Shown piece after piece: positions 1-6,909 of a stretch of DNA of 35,141 bases. A program made the translations under genes and the position numbers. The stretch covers positions 1,605,125 to 1,640,265 of the forward strand of contig NZ_LN848257.1 of assembly GCF_001499735.1 (NCBI RefSeq). Direction: 5' to 3'. The notes beneath the pieces are model-generated. The model had not been told where the DNA came from, did not search any database, and saw only the letters and a program-made list of their open reading frames with translations. This DNA comes from Thiocapsa sp. KS1 (lineage in GTDB: Bacteria > Pseudomonadota > Gammaproteobacteria > Chromatiales > Chromatiaceae). Every line of letters begins with the position of its first letter. The first letter of the stretch is position 1.

Positions 1-272
1 TGCGCGAAGAGGTCTTCGAGCAGCTCGGCATCGAGCGCCTGAACGCGACCCGCAGCGACTTGGAGCGAGCCGCACGCGAGCAACGCACGCAACAGGCCCC
101 GGCGAGCCCGCGGGTCGACCAGGCAGAGCCCATGTTTACGGGCAATCGCGCAACCCATGCAGGAGGAGGATCGGGCGGTGGTGCCGGCGCCCTCTCGCTT
201 TGGGAGGTCGCGCTGATGCTCTTCGGTGTCGCCGCGATCCTCGTGATCCGCCGCCGGCCCGCAAACGCGTAG
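1..272 (+). CDS. C-terminal end of a GlyGly-CTERM surface protein (partial)
   Basis: This frame is open from the left edge of the window, so only about the last 90 residues are visible. The tail has the three parts of a GlyGly-CTERM sorting signal: a Gly/Ser-rich stretch (GGGSGGGAGA, from base 162), a hydrophobic membrane segment of about 20 residues, and a basic end (RRRP). In known systems this signal is cut in the membrane by a rhombosortase, and the protein then goes to the cell surface, usually by type II secretion. The next gene encodes a rhombosortase-like protein, which supports the reading. The polar, charged stretch before the tail gives no clue to the catalytic domain, so the protein's own function is unknown. 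The call on the tail is good; the identity is open. Confidence 0.75.
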   Translation, partial: REEVFEQLGIERLNATRSDLERAAREQRTQQAPASPRVDQAEPMFTGNRATHAGGGSGGGAGALSLWEVALMLFGVAAILVIRRRPANA

Positions 273-276
273 GCCC

Positions 277-393
277 GTAGGTCGGATGAGCGCAGCGTAA
301 TCCGACATTGCCCCTGCCAACGTCTGGTTACGGCGCGCTTAAACCTCTGAGCAGGTTTGAAAACTCATCCCAAGCGCGCCTAACCCGACCTAC
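277..393. repeat. Two-hairpin dispersed repeat, GTAGGTCGG family, copy 1
   Basis: The element is bounded by near-inverted ends (GTAGGTCGG at the left, CCCGACCTAC at the right). It holds two stem-loops. The left is GTCGGAT paired with ATCCGAC around a loop containing AGCGCAGCG. The right is GGTTA-c-GGCGCGCTT paired with AAGCGCGCCTAACC. Related copies are at 10993-11125 and, as the left half only, at 18708-18737. It lies between the stop of the GlyGly-CTERM protein and the rhombosortase start. Architecture resembles REP/REPIN elements. Confidence 0.7.
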
Positions 394-413
394 GGGGTCT
401 CGGAGCCACCGTC

Positions 414-1415
414 ATGACGACCAAGATGCCCTGGACGCTCGCCCTCGCCCTCGCGGCGGTCGGCGTCTATCTGATCCTCGGAGCGGTTCCGGAAGGACTG
501 ATCCTCGACCGCTCGATCCCGCTCGCGGCCGAACCCTGGCGTGCCTTCTCGGCCCATCTCGCACACAGCGACCCATCTCATCTCATCCTGGATGTCGCCG
601 GCCTCCTGCTGGTCGGTTGGCTGTACGAGCCGGTGCTGCGAGACCGGATGACCGTGCTTCTGTTGCTCGGCATGCCGAGCATCGTCGGAGCGGTCATGCT
701 GCTGGAGCCCCGCGTCGCCGCCTATTGCGGTCTCTCGGGCATCGTCAATCTGATCGTCGGAGCCGGATTGGCCGCGACATGGCGAGCCGAGCCGCGGGAC
801 CCGCTCCCCATCCTCTTCGCCCTCGCCGTCGCGGCCAAGATCCTGCTGGAGTGCCTCACCGGTCAGGCCGTCTTCAGCAACACCGTCTGGGCGGCGCTGC
901 ACAGTGCCCACGCGGCCGGTTTTCTGATCGGGATCGTGTTGGAGACGGCAAGACCGGCTAAGATTGCCGGCATCGTCAATCCACAAGAGGACACCTCGAT
1001 GACCTCGAGCAGCGGTCCGCGTCACGCCAAGACCGGCAAACCCATCGACAGCGCCAAGCTCGATCGCGTGGTCGCGGACGCCCGCAAGGCCAGCGACGAG
1101 CGCGCCGCCGGCTACCGCGAGCAGGCACTGAAGCTCTACGACTGGGTCTGCGGCCGGTGTGCACGCACCTTCACCCGCGAGAACCTGCGCGAGCTGACCG
1201 TCCATCACAAGGACATGAACCACGACAACAACCCGCCCGACGGCAGCAACTGGGAGCTGCTCTGCGTCTACTGCCACGACAACGAGCACCAGAAGTACGA
1301 GGAGCACTTGGCCGCTTTGGCCGGCGGCCGGGTCGCCAAGCCGGGCATGGCGGGAAAACAGACGACACACAACCCCTTCGAAGGGCTGGCCGATCTCCTG
1401 AAGAAAGACGCCTGA
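414..1415 (+). CDS. Rhombosortase with in-frame C-terminal YajD-like HNH nuclease domain
   Basis: One uninterrupted 333-residue frame contains two unrelated proteins. Residues 1 to about 185 are a small rhomboid-type membrane protease of the rhombosortase kind: several hydrophobic segments, a CGLSG motif with the expected nucleophile Ser108, and His163/His166 in the last helix (LHSAHAAG). This family cleaves GlyGly-CTERM tails, and such a tail ends just upstream. Residues 196-333 match the YajD family of HNH proteins: C246xxC249, HHKDMNHDN (His264/265), then C284xxC287-H288 and His292, with the family's NPF ending. No stop codon separates the halves. The start at 414 has GGAG eight bases upstream. 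ATG 999 (Met196) has AAGAGGA seven bases upstream, so the nuclease could also be made alone. A true fusion, read-through after loss of a stop, and two overlapping products are all possible. Confidence 0.8.
   Translation: MTTKMPWTLALALAAVGVYLILGAVPEGLILDRSIPLAAEPWRAFSAHLAHSDPSHLILDVAGLLLVGWLYEPVLRDRMTVLLLLGMPSIVGAVMLLEPRVAAYCGLSGIVNLIVGAGLAATWRAEPRDPLPILFALAVAAKILLECLTGQAVFSNTVWAALHSAHAAGFLIGIVLETARPAKIAGIVNPQEDTSMTSSSGPRHAKTGKPIDSAKLDRVVADARKASDERAAGYREQALKLYDWVCGRCARTFTRENLRELTVHHKDMNHDNNPPDGSNWELLCVYCHDNEHQKYEEHLAALAGGRVAKPGMAGKQTTHNPFEGLADLLKKDA
985..1001 (+). promoter_or_regulatory. Internal ribosome binding site and ATG for the HNH domain
   Basis: AAGAGGA at 985-991 is followed after seven bases by ATG at 999-1001, in frame with the rhombosortase. 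Translation from here would give a free 138-residue YajD-like protein, close to the usual length of that family. This is the main sequence argument that the nuclease is, or once was, an independent gene. Confidence 0.5.
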
Positions 1416-1438
1416 CGGAACGCACCCGGACGATCCCG

Positions 1439-1808
1439 GTGCCGACCCGTCGCGACATCCTGCTGAGCCTCGGATCGCTCGCCTTCACGCAAGCCATGCC
1501 GGGCTGCGCAGCGCGGTCACCCTTATCGATCGGCAGTCATGTCCGGCCGGGCTACCCGGCCGACCGCAGCCTTTCGGATGGCGATACGGCTCGGCGTGAC
1601 CGGGCAACAGGTCCTGGACGCCTTCAGGGGGCTCACGCTGCCGGATATCGACGCCAATCGGACGCTGCCCGGAACCACCGGGAGCGTCCGACTCGCCGAC
1701 GAGCGGTTGAACCGCTTCATGTCCGAACGGGGTTTGCTCGAACGACCCGATTCGCTGGATCGTCCGGTCAGCGCGGAGTATCTGCCGCGAAGGGTGTCGG
1801 TACCTTGA
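1439..1808 (+). pseudogene. Remnant of an ABC-type substrate-binding lipoprotein, internally deleted
   Basis: From GTG 1439 the frame gives a twin-Arg/lipoprotein-like leader (PTRRDILLSLGS, then MPGCA as lipobox) and then LSIGSHVRPGY. This resembles the beginning of NitT/TauT-type substrate-binding lipoproteins, where SIGxxxWPGY is typical. The frame then becomes meaningless. In another frame, from about 1575 to the stop at 1806-1808, the sequence resembles the C-terminus of the same family (RLGVTGQQVLDAFRGL, LPDIDANR, RFMSERGLLERP, LDRP, YLPR). Roughly two hundred central residues are missing and the two ends are out of frame, so the gene is broken. In related genomes (from memory) such lipoproteins precede GGDEF/EAL genes, as here. 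Family assignment is by eye; the internal deletion is the simplest explanation. Confidence 0.6.
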
Positions 1809-1809
1809 T

Positions 1810-4800
1810 ATGCAGAATAAGGGATTCGGCCTGTTGCTCTGGCTTGTGCTGACGGCCTGCGTCACCGGCACAAACGCCTTGGCGGCGGAGAAGACACTCG
1901 CATTCGGGATCGCCGCGTACCGACCCGAAGCGGTCATGCTCCCGCAATGGCGCCCGCTCGCGGACTATCTTGAACGCACGCTGCCCGGCTACCGGATCAG
2001 TCTGAGGATCCTCGAGCCCGAGGCGCTCGAGCAGGCGGCCAAGCGCGGCGAGCTGGATCTGGTCTTGACCAATCCGGCGCACTACATCGCCATCCGCTCG
2101 AGCAATCTCCTCAGCGGCGCAATCGCCACCCTGGTACGGCGCGAGGGCGATCTCGCACTGGCCGTGTTGGGCGGGGTGATCTTTACGGCGGAGGACCGCG
2201 ACGACATCGACAGCCTGGAGGACCTGGCCGGCAAGCAGATCGCGCTGAGCGGCCGTTACAACCTCGGCGGCTATGCCGCACCCATGACCGAATTGCGAGC
2301 CAGGGGAATCGGCCCCGATCGGATCCGCATTTTGGTCTTCGGCGCGCCGCATGATCGCGCAATCGAGGCGGTCCTCTCCGGCGCGGCGGACGCCGGTTTT
2401 GTCCGCACCGGCATCATCGAGCAGATGCGGCGCGAAGGTCGACTGACCAAGCCGCTCAAGATTCTTGCTCCCCGGCATCTGCCGGGCTTTCCATTTGCGC
2501 TCTCCACGGATCTGTATCCGGAATGGCCGGTCGTCGCCCTGCCCTCCGCCGGCGAGGTCGCCAGTCGCCGCATCGCCGGCGCCCTGCTCGCGCTGGAGCC
2601 GGATGACCCGGCGGCCGGAGCAGCCGGCATCATGGGATTCACGATTCCGGCCGATTACACCACGGTGGAGGAGCTTCTGCGGACCAATCGGATGCCGCCG
2701 TTCGAGCATCAGCCGCCGATCCGCTGGCACGACATCTGGGTGCAGCATCGCTTTGCGCTGATCGCCACCCCCGCGGCCTTCGTCGCGATTCTCGGCCTCG
2801 CGCTTTGGCTGAGCTTGACCAATCGGCATCTGTCCGCAGAACGCAGTCGAGCGCTCACCCTGGGCCAGCGTCTGGAACGCGAGCACGCGCACCTGGAAAC
2901 GCTCGTGCAGACCATCCCCGATCTGGTCTGGCTGAAGGATCTCGACGGCGTCTATCTTGCTTGCAACCCCAGGTTCGAGGCGTTTTTCGGTGCACCGAGG
3001 CAGCAGATCATCGGCAAGACCGACTACGACTTTACTACGCGAGACACGGCGGACCTCTTCCGCGAATTCGATCGCCGGGCCATGTGTGCGGAAGGCCCCT
3101 GCACAAACGAGGAGTGGGTGACCTTCGCACGGGACGGCCATCGCGAGCTGCTGGAGACCACCAAGGTCGCCATGCGGGATACCAACGGCGCGCTCATCGG
3201 GGTGCTCGGGATCGGACACGACATCACCGAGCGCAAGCGCATCGAGCACGACCTGCGCAGCATCACCGAATATGCCGCCGAAGGGATCTGGACCAGCGGA
3301 CTCGACCATCGTTATCTCTACGCCAACCCGGCCGCGCTGGCGATGACCGGACACACCCTCGAAGAGCTGCAAGGGATGAGGATCGAGGATCTGGCGGCAC
3401 CCGAGGAGCATGAGCGCCTCGCCGAGCACTTCGCGCACATGCGCACCGTGGGTGCTGTCGATCACCGGCTCTGGAAGCTGAAACGCAAGGACGGCAGCCT
3501 TCTGGAGGTCGAACTGACCGCTCAGCGACTCCCCGATGACCGCCTGCTGGCAGTCGGGCGGGACCTGACCCATCTGAGGAACCACGAAGAGGCCCTCTTC
3601 CGCGCCATCTACTACGACGCCCTGACCGGACTGCCGAACCGCACGCTGATGCTCGAACGTCTGGAGCAGTCGCGCTTGCGCGCATGCCGCGATCAGAGCC
3701 ATCTCGCTTTGGGTTTCTTGGATCTGGATCGCTTCGGCGTCGTCAACGAGACCTATGGACACGCCCGCGGCGATCGGATCCTGGCCGAGATCGCATTGCG
3801 TCTGCGGGCGACGCTGCGTCCGGGCGATACCCTGGCGCGCATCGGCGGCGACGAGTTCGCACTCCTGATGGACGCACTCCCGCACCCCGAGGCCGCATCT
3901 GCGGTCATCGAGCGCCTGCTGACCGAGCTTGCGACACCGCTCGCCTTCCACGGCGACACGGTCCGCGTCTCCGCCAGCCTGGGCTTGACGATCTTCCCCG
4001 AAGACGACGGCGATTCGGAGACCCTGCTGCGGCATGCCACACAGGCGATGTATCGCGCCAAAGAGCTCGGCCGTAATCGGATCCATCTCTTCGATGTCGC
4101 GCAAGACCAAGCCTTGCTCGCCCGCATCGACGATCTGAAACGTTTTCGCGAAGCGATCGAGCACCATGAGCTGGCGCTCCATTACCAACCCAAGGTGGAT
4201 CTCGACACCGGCGATATCGTCGGTGCCGAGGCCCTGATCCGCTGGCAGCACCCCGAGCGCGGATTGCTTCTCCCTGCGGATTTTCTCACGCTCGTGGACG
4301 GATCCGAGCTCGAGATCCGCCTCAGCGAGTGGGTCATTACGCACGCACTTGCTCAAATGACGGCTTGGCATGCATCGGGGCTGAGGCTCTCGGTCAGCAT
4401 CAATCTGCCCGCTGCCCATCTGCTGCTGCCGGGTTTTGCCGACTGGCTCGCCGCCGCGCTGTCTCGGCATCCGGATCTGACCGCGCATTCTCTGGAGCTC
4501 GAGATCCTCGAATCCGCCGCCATCGCGGATATGGACATCGCCGTCGAGACGCTCACGGCAATCAAGATCCTGGGTGTCGACGTCTCGCTCGACGACTTCG
4601 GGACCGGTTTTTCATCGCTCGCCTATTTCCGCAGGCTCCCGGTCGATACGCTGAAGATCGATCGCAGCTTCGTGAGCGACATGCTGGTCGATCCGAACGC
4701 CTTGGGCGTCGTCGAGCATGTCATCAGACTCGCAAAGATCTTCGACCGCAACGTCATCGCCGAGGGGCTTGAAACCATCGACGACTGGATTGCGCTGCGG

Positions 4801-5340
4801 CTGCTCGGGTGCGACCAGGCGCAGGGCTTCGGCATCGCGCATCCGATGCCGGCCGAAGCCGTTCCCGGATGGCTCGACGCTTGGCGCTCGGCCGAGATCC
4901 GGCGCGATATGCCGGCTCGGAACTGTACCGGCAGCGATGCCACTCTCGTCGTCGCCGGCATCATTCACCGCCGCTGGTTTCGCGCCTTGACCGCTGCGGT
5001 GGAGACCGGAAACGCCTCGGACGTCGGCATCTTCGATGCCGGGCAGTGCCCGTTCGGCAAATGGTATCGAGGGATCGGTGAACGTCGCTACGCCGGCTTG
5101 CCGGATTTCGAGGTGATCGACGATATCCATCGACGCGCGCACCGGATCGCCGAGGAGATCGTCGAACGCCTCGTGTGCGGCGACGCGTGCGCGGCTCGCG
5201 CGCAATTGCCGCAGCTGCAGACCACCTGCGATGCGCTGCTGGAGCACATCGATCGTCTGGCTGCGTACACGCAGGAAAGGGCCGCTCGACCTGCGCACCC
5301 GCCACCGCCTGCGGAACCGGCAAAAGCCGATTACACTTGA
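1810..5340 (+). CDS. Periplasmic-sensing PhnD-PAS-PAS-GGDEF-EAL-CZB c-di-GMP protein
   Basis: A 1176-residue inner-membrane signalling protein predicted to make and/or break cyclic di-GMP. In order: signal peptide (about 1-26, ending ALAAE); a PhnD-like periplasmic ligand-binding domain (about 28-285); one membrane segment (about 315-337); two PAS domains (about 355-480 and 485-590, the first ending in GHDITERK); GGDEF with intact GGDEF at 679-683; EAL with the signature at 807-809, DDFGTG, KIDRSF and AEGLE; and a C-terminal CZB zinc-binding domain (about 1045-1160) with His1053, Cys1080 in CPFGKWY and the two histidines of DIHRRAH. All motifs needed for both activities look present, but which dominates cannot be told. 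The start follows the broken substrate-binding gene by one base, so the two were probably co-transcribed. CZB at the C-terminus of an EAL protein is uncommon and suggests control by zinc or redox state. Confidence 0.9.
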   Translation: MQNKGFGLLLWLVLTACVTGTNALAAEKTLAFGIAAYRPEAVMLPQWRPLADYLERTLPGYRISLRILEPEALEQAAKRGELDLVLTNPAHYIAIRSSNLLSGAIATLVRREGDLALAVLGGVIFTAEDRDDIDSLEDLAGKQIALSGRYNLGGYAAPMTELRARGIGPDRIRILVFGAPHDRAIEAVLSGAADAGFVRTGIIEQMRREGRLTKPLKILAPRHLPGFPFALSTDLYPEWPVVALPSAGEVASRRIAGALLALEPDDPAAGAAGIMGFTIPADYTTVEELLRTNRMPPFEHQPPIRWHDIWVQHRFALIATPAAFVAILGLALWLSLTNRHLSAERSRALTLGQRLEREHAHLETLVQTIPDLVWLKDLDGVYLACNPRFEAFFGAPRQQIIGKTDYDFTTRDTADLFREFDRRAMCAEGPCTNEEWVTFARDGHRELLETTKVAMRDTNGALIGVLGIGHDITERKRIEHDLRSITEYAAEGIWTSGLDHRYLYANPAALAMTGHTLEELQGMRIEDLAAPEEHERLAEHFAHMRTVGAVDHRLWKLKRKDGSLLEVELTAQRLPDDRLLAVGRDLTHLRNHEEALFRAIYYDALTGLPNRTLMLERLEQSRLRACRDQSHLALGFLDLDRFGVVNETYGHARGDRILAEIALRLRATLRPGDTLARIGGDEFALLMDALPHPEAASAVIERLLTELATPLAFHGDTVRVSASLGLTIFPEDDGDSETLLRHATQAMYRAKELGRNRIHLFDVAQDQALLARIDDLKRFREAIEHHELALHYQPKVDLDTGDIVGAEALIRWQHPERGLLLPADFLTLVDGSELEIRLSEWVITHALAQMTAWHASGLRLSVSINLPAAHLLLPGFADWLAAALSRHPDLTAHSLELEILESAAIADMDIAVETLTAIKILGVDVSLDDFGTGFSSLAYFRRLPVDTLKIDRSFVSDMLVDPNALGVVEHVIRLAKIFDRNVIAEGLETIDDWIALRLLGCDQAQGFGIAHPMPAEAVPGWLDAWRSAEIRRDMPARNCTGSDATLVVAGIIHRRWFRALTAAVETGNASDVGIFDAGQCPFGKWYRGIGERRYAGLPDFEVIDDIHRRAHRIAEEIVERLVCGDACAARAQLPQLQTTCDALLEHIDRLAAYTQERAARPAHPPPPAEPAKADYT

Positions 5341-5380
5341 TCCGTAGGCTTCAACCCGATCCCGCTCAGCGAGGTATGCG

Positions 5381-5851
5381 ATGGAGACTCGAGATTATCA
5401 ACGCCTGTTGCTCGCGGTGGATTTCGAGAAGGAGAGCGAGCCGGTCGTCGCACGCGCACAGCGTCTCAAGGCATTGCTGGATGCGCGGCTTGTTCTGTTG
5501 CACGTGGTCGAGCACGTCCCGCCGACGATGGAGTACATGCCGGTCGGTTATGCCGGCGACGTGACCGTCCCTGAAAACCTCGATTTGGAAGAGGAGCTGC
5601 TGGCAATCGCCCGGCGGGAGCTCGATGTCTTGGGTGAACGCATGGGTGTGCCGATCGCCGATCGATTGGTGCGTGTCGGTCCGACCGGGCGCACGATCGA
5701 CGAGGTTGCGAGCGAGCTGGCTATCGACCTGGTCGTCATCGGAAGTCGCGGACGGCATGGCTTCTTGGGGCTTTTCGGATCCACGGCGCGCGCCGTGCTG
5801 CGCAACTCGACCTGCGACGTGCTGTGCGTGAAGATCGAGGAGGCCGGCTAA
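5381..5851 (+). CDS. Universal stress protein (UspA family)
   Basis: A 156-residue single-domain cytoplasmic protein of the Usp fold. It begins with the typical YQRLLLAVDF strand, has VVIGSRGRHG near residues 118-127, and carries the nucleotide-binding glycines G121xxG124 followed by G133-S134-T135, which place it with ATP-binding Usp proteins. It ends with the usual CDVLCVKI strand. The start ATG has GAGGT a few bases upstream. It follows the c-di-GMP gene by 40 bases and may be co-transcribed with it. The physiological stress is not evident from sequence. Confidence 0.9.
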   Translation: METRDYQRLLLAVDFEKESEPVVARAQRLKALLDARLVLLHVVEHVPPTMEYMPVGYAGDVTVPENLDLEEELLAIARRELDVLGERMGVPIADRLVRVGPTGRTIDEVASELAIDLVVIGSRGRHGFLGLFGSTARAVLRNSTCDVLCVKIEEAG

Positions 5852-5951
5852 ACCGCGGCCCGGGTTGTTTGTGATCGCCTCGCGTGAGTCGGACCTCGGG
5901 TGAGACCTGCACTGTCGGCGCTGCCGCGGTTTAGTAACGGTTCAGAAAATG

Positions 5952-6027
5952 GTAGGTTGTGCCGAGCTATGCGAGGCACAACCAACAGCCGGTAAAGGTT
6001 GTGCTTCCTATCGTCAGCACAACCTAC
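5952..6027. repeat. 76-bp two-hairpin repeat, copy 1
   Basis: Bounded by GTAGGTTG and CAACCTAC. Left stem: GGTTGTGCC with GGCACAACC. Right stem: GGTTGTGC with GCACAACC around TTCCTATCGTCA. The second copy at 6303-6378 has exactly the same length. Confidence 0.8.
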
Positions 6028-6088
6028 AGGTATGGCAATTCCCGGAAATCGCCTTAGCCATTCCGGTTCATTCTCCCCCTCTCCCCAA

Positions 6089-6113
6089 CCCCTCTCCCGC
6101 GAGGGGAGAGGGG
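6089..6113. repeat. C/G-rich hairpin repeat
   Basis: CCCCTCTCCC (6089-6098) pairs perfectly with GGGAGAGGGG (6104-6113) over a five-base loop. Sequences of this kind (CTCCCCAACCCCTCTCCC plus its inverse) are scattered through many beta- and gammaproteobacterial genomes. No T-run follows, so it is not a convincing intrinsic terminator. Confidence 0.6.
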
Positions 6114-6302
6114 CTAAGATGGATCGCTTGTGATTCAACCGTTGCTCAGGAGTCGGGGAGATCAAGACGAGAGCCTTGAACCTGGATTCACGAGGGCAGC
6201 CACCCCTCTCGCGGGTCGGGGTCGGCGAGAGCACGGCCACCGGCGGTTGCTTGGACTGCCACTTCAGATCGGCATCCACGCGGCGGCAAGAGCCAGGAGC
6301 CG

Positions 6303-6378
6303 GTAGGTTGTGCCGAGCCGTGCGAGGCACAACCTGCCGCCGGCGCAAGTTGCGCGTCCTATCGTCAGCGCAACCTAC
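6303..6378. repeat. 76-bp two-hairpin repeat, copy 2
   Basis: Same ends, length and layout as 5952-6027. In the right stem T changes to C on one side (GTTGCGC) and A to G on the other (GCGCAAC), so pairing is kept. It begins 13 bases beyond the pgpA stop codon in the direction of transcription and could cap or stabilise the 3' end of the riboflavin operon mRNA. Confidence 0.8.
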
Positions 6379-6390
6379 GGGCTCTGTTGG

Positions 6391-6909
6391 TCAGATGGGC
6401 ATCCAAAAGGCGGCAAGGGCGATGGGGATGGCGGCCATCGCCCCGGCGATCAGGTCGTCGAGCATGATCCCGAGGCCGCCGGGAACCTTGCGGTCCGCGA
6501 CCCTCACGGGCCAAGGTTTCCAGATATCGAAGAGCCGGAAGAGGACAAAGCCGGCGAGGATCCAGGCCCATCCGGCGGGTGCGGCAACCATGGTCAGGAG
6601 AAAGCCGATCCACTCGTCCCAGACGATCGCGGAGGGATCTTTCGTGTCCAGATCGCGTGCGGTGCGGTCGCAGGCCCAGATCCCGATGAAGGTGAAAAGA
6701 ACCAGCAGGCCGACATAGAAGGGCCAGGCCAATGGACTGAGCAGCAGATAGAGCGGGATCGCCGCGAGCGTGCCGACTGTTCCGGGCGCGCGCGGGGCCA
6801 ACCCGGAGCCGAAGCCGAAGGCGATCCAATGATGGAGTCGTCGCGGATTGAAGCCGGACTTGAAGCCGCTCTTGGCCATGCCGTCAGGTGTTGTTCGAGA
6901 AGTGGTCAT
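6391..6909 (-). CDS. pgpA: Phosphatidylglycerophosphatase A
   Basis: A 172-residue inner-membrane enzyme that removes the terminal phosphate of phosphatidylglycerophosphate to give phosphatidylglycerol. The family signature FGFGSGLAPRAPGTVGTLAA is at residues 32-51, followed by hydrophobic helices, the acidic VWDEWIG motif and a second conserved stretch near LDDLIAG at the C-terminus. Length matches the family. Start 6909 overlaps the thiL stop by 26 bases; a second ATG at 6879 would give a 162-residue protein with a 4-base gap. Neither has a strong ribosome binding site. It is the last gene of the operon, in the common nusB-thiL-pgpA order. Confidence 0.92.
   Translation of the reverse strand: MTTSRTTPDGMAKSGFKSGFNPRRLHHWIAFGFGSGLAPRAPGTVGTLAAIPLYLLLSPLAWPFYVGLLVLFTFIGIWACDRTARDLDTKDPSAIVWDEWIGFLLTMVAAPAGWAWILAGFVLFRLFDIWKPWPVRVADRKVPGGLGIMLDDLIAGAMAAIPIALAAFWMPI

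Larger units (their letters stand above)
5852..6390. other. Gene-free region holding clustered dispersed repeats
   Basis: About 540 bases between the universal stress protein and the end of pgpA contain no convincing gene; the frames that stay open have no recognisable protein content. The stretch holds two copies of a 76-bp two-hairpin repeat and, between them, a C/G-rich hairpin repeat. A looser relative of the C/G-rich repeat (CCCCTCTCGCGGGTCGGGG) lies near 6203. It looks like a landing zone for small palindromic elements between convergent transcription units. Confidence 0.6.

Noticed and set aside
1768-4488. A 906-codon open frame on the minus strand opposite the c-di-GMP gene
   Set aside because: It is antisense to a protein with clear domains, has low-complexity composition typical of GC-rich shadow frames, and shows no known domain.
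5949-6718. Short plus-strand frames in the repeat region before pgpA
   Set aside because: They translate the hairpin repeats or the strand opposite pgpA and have no protein-like features.
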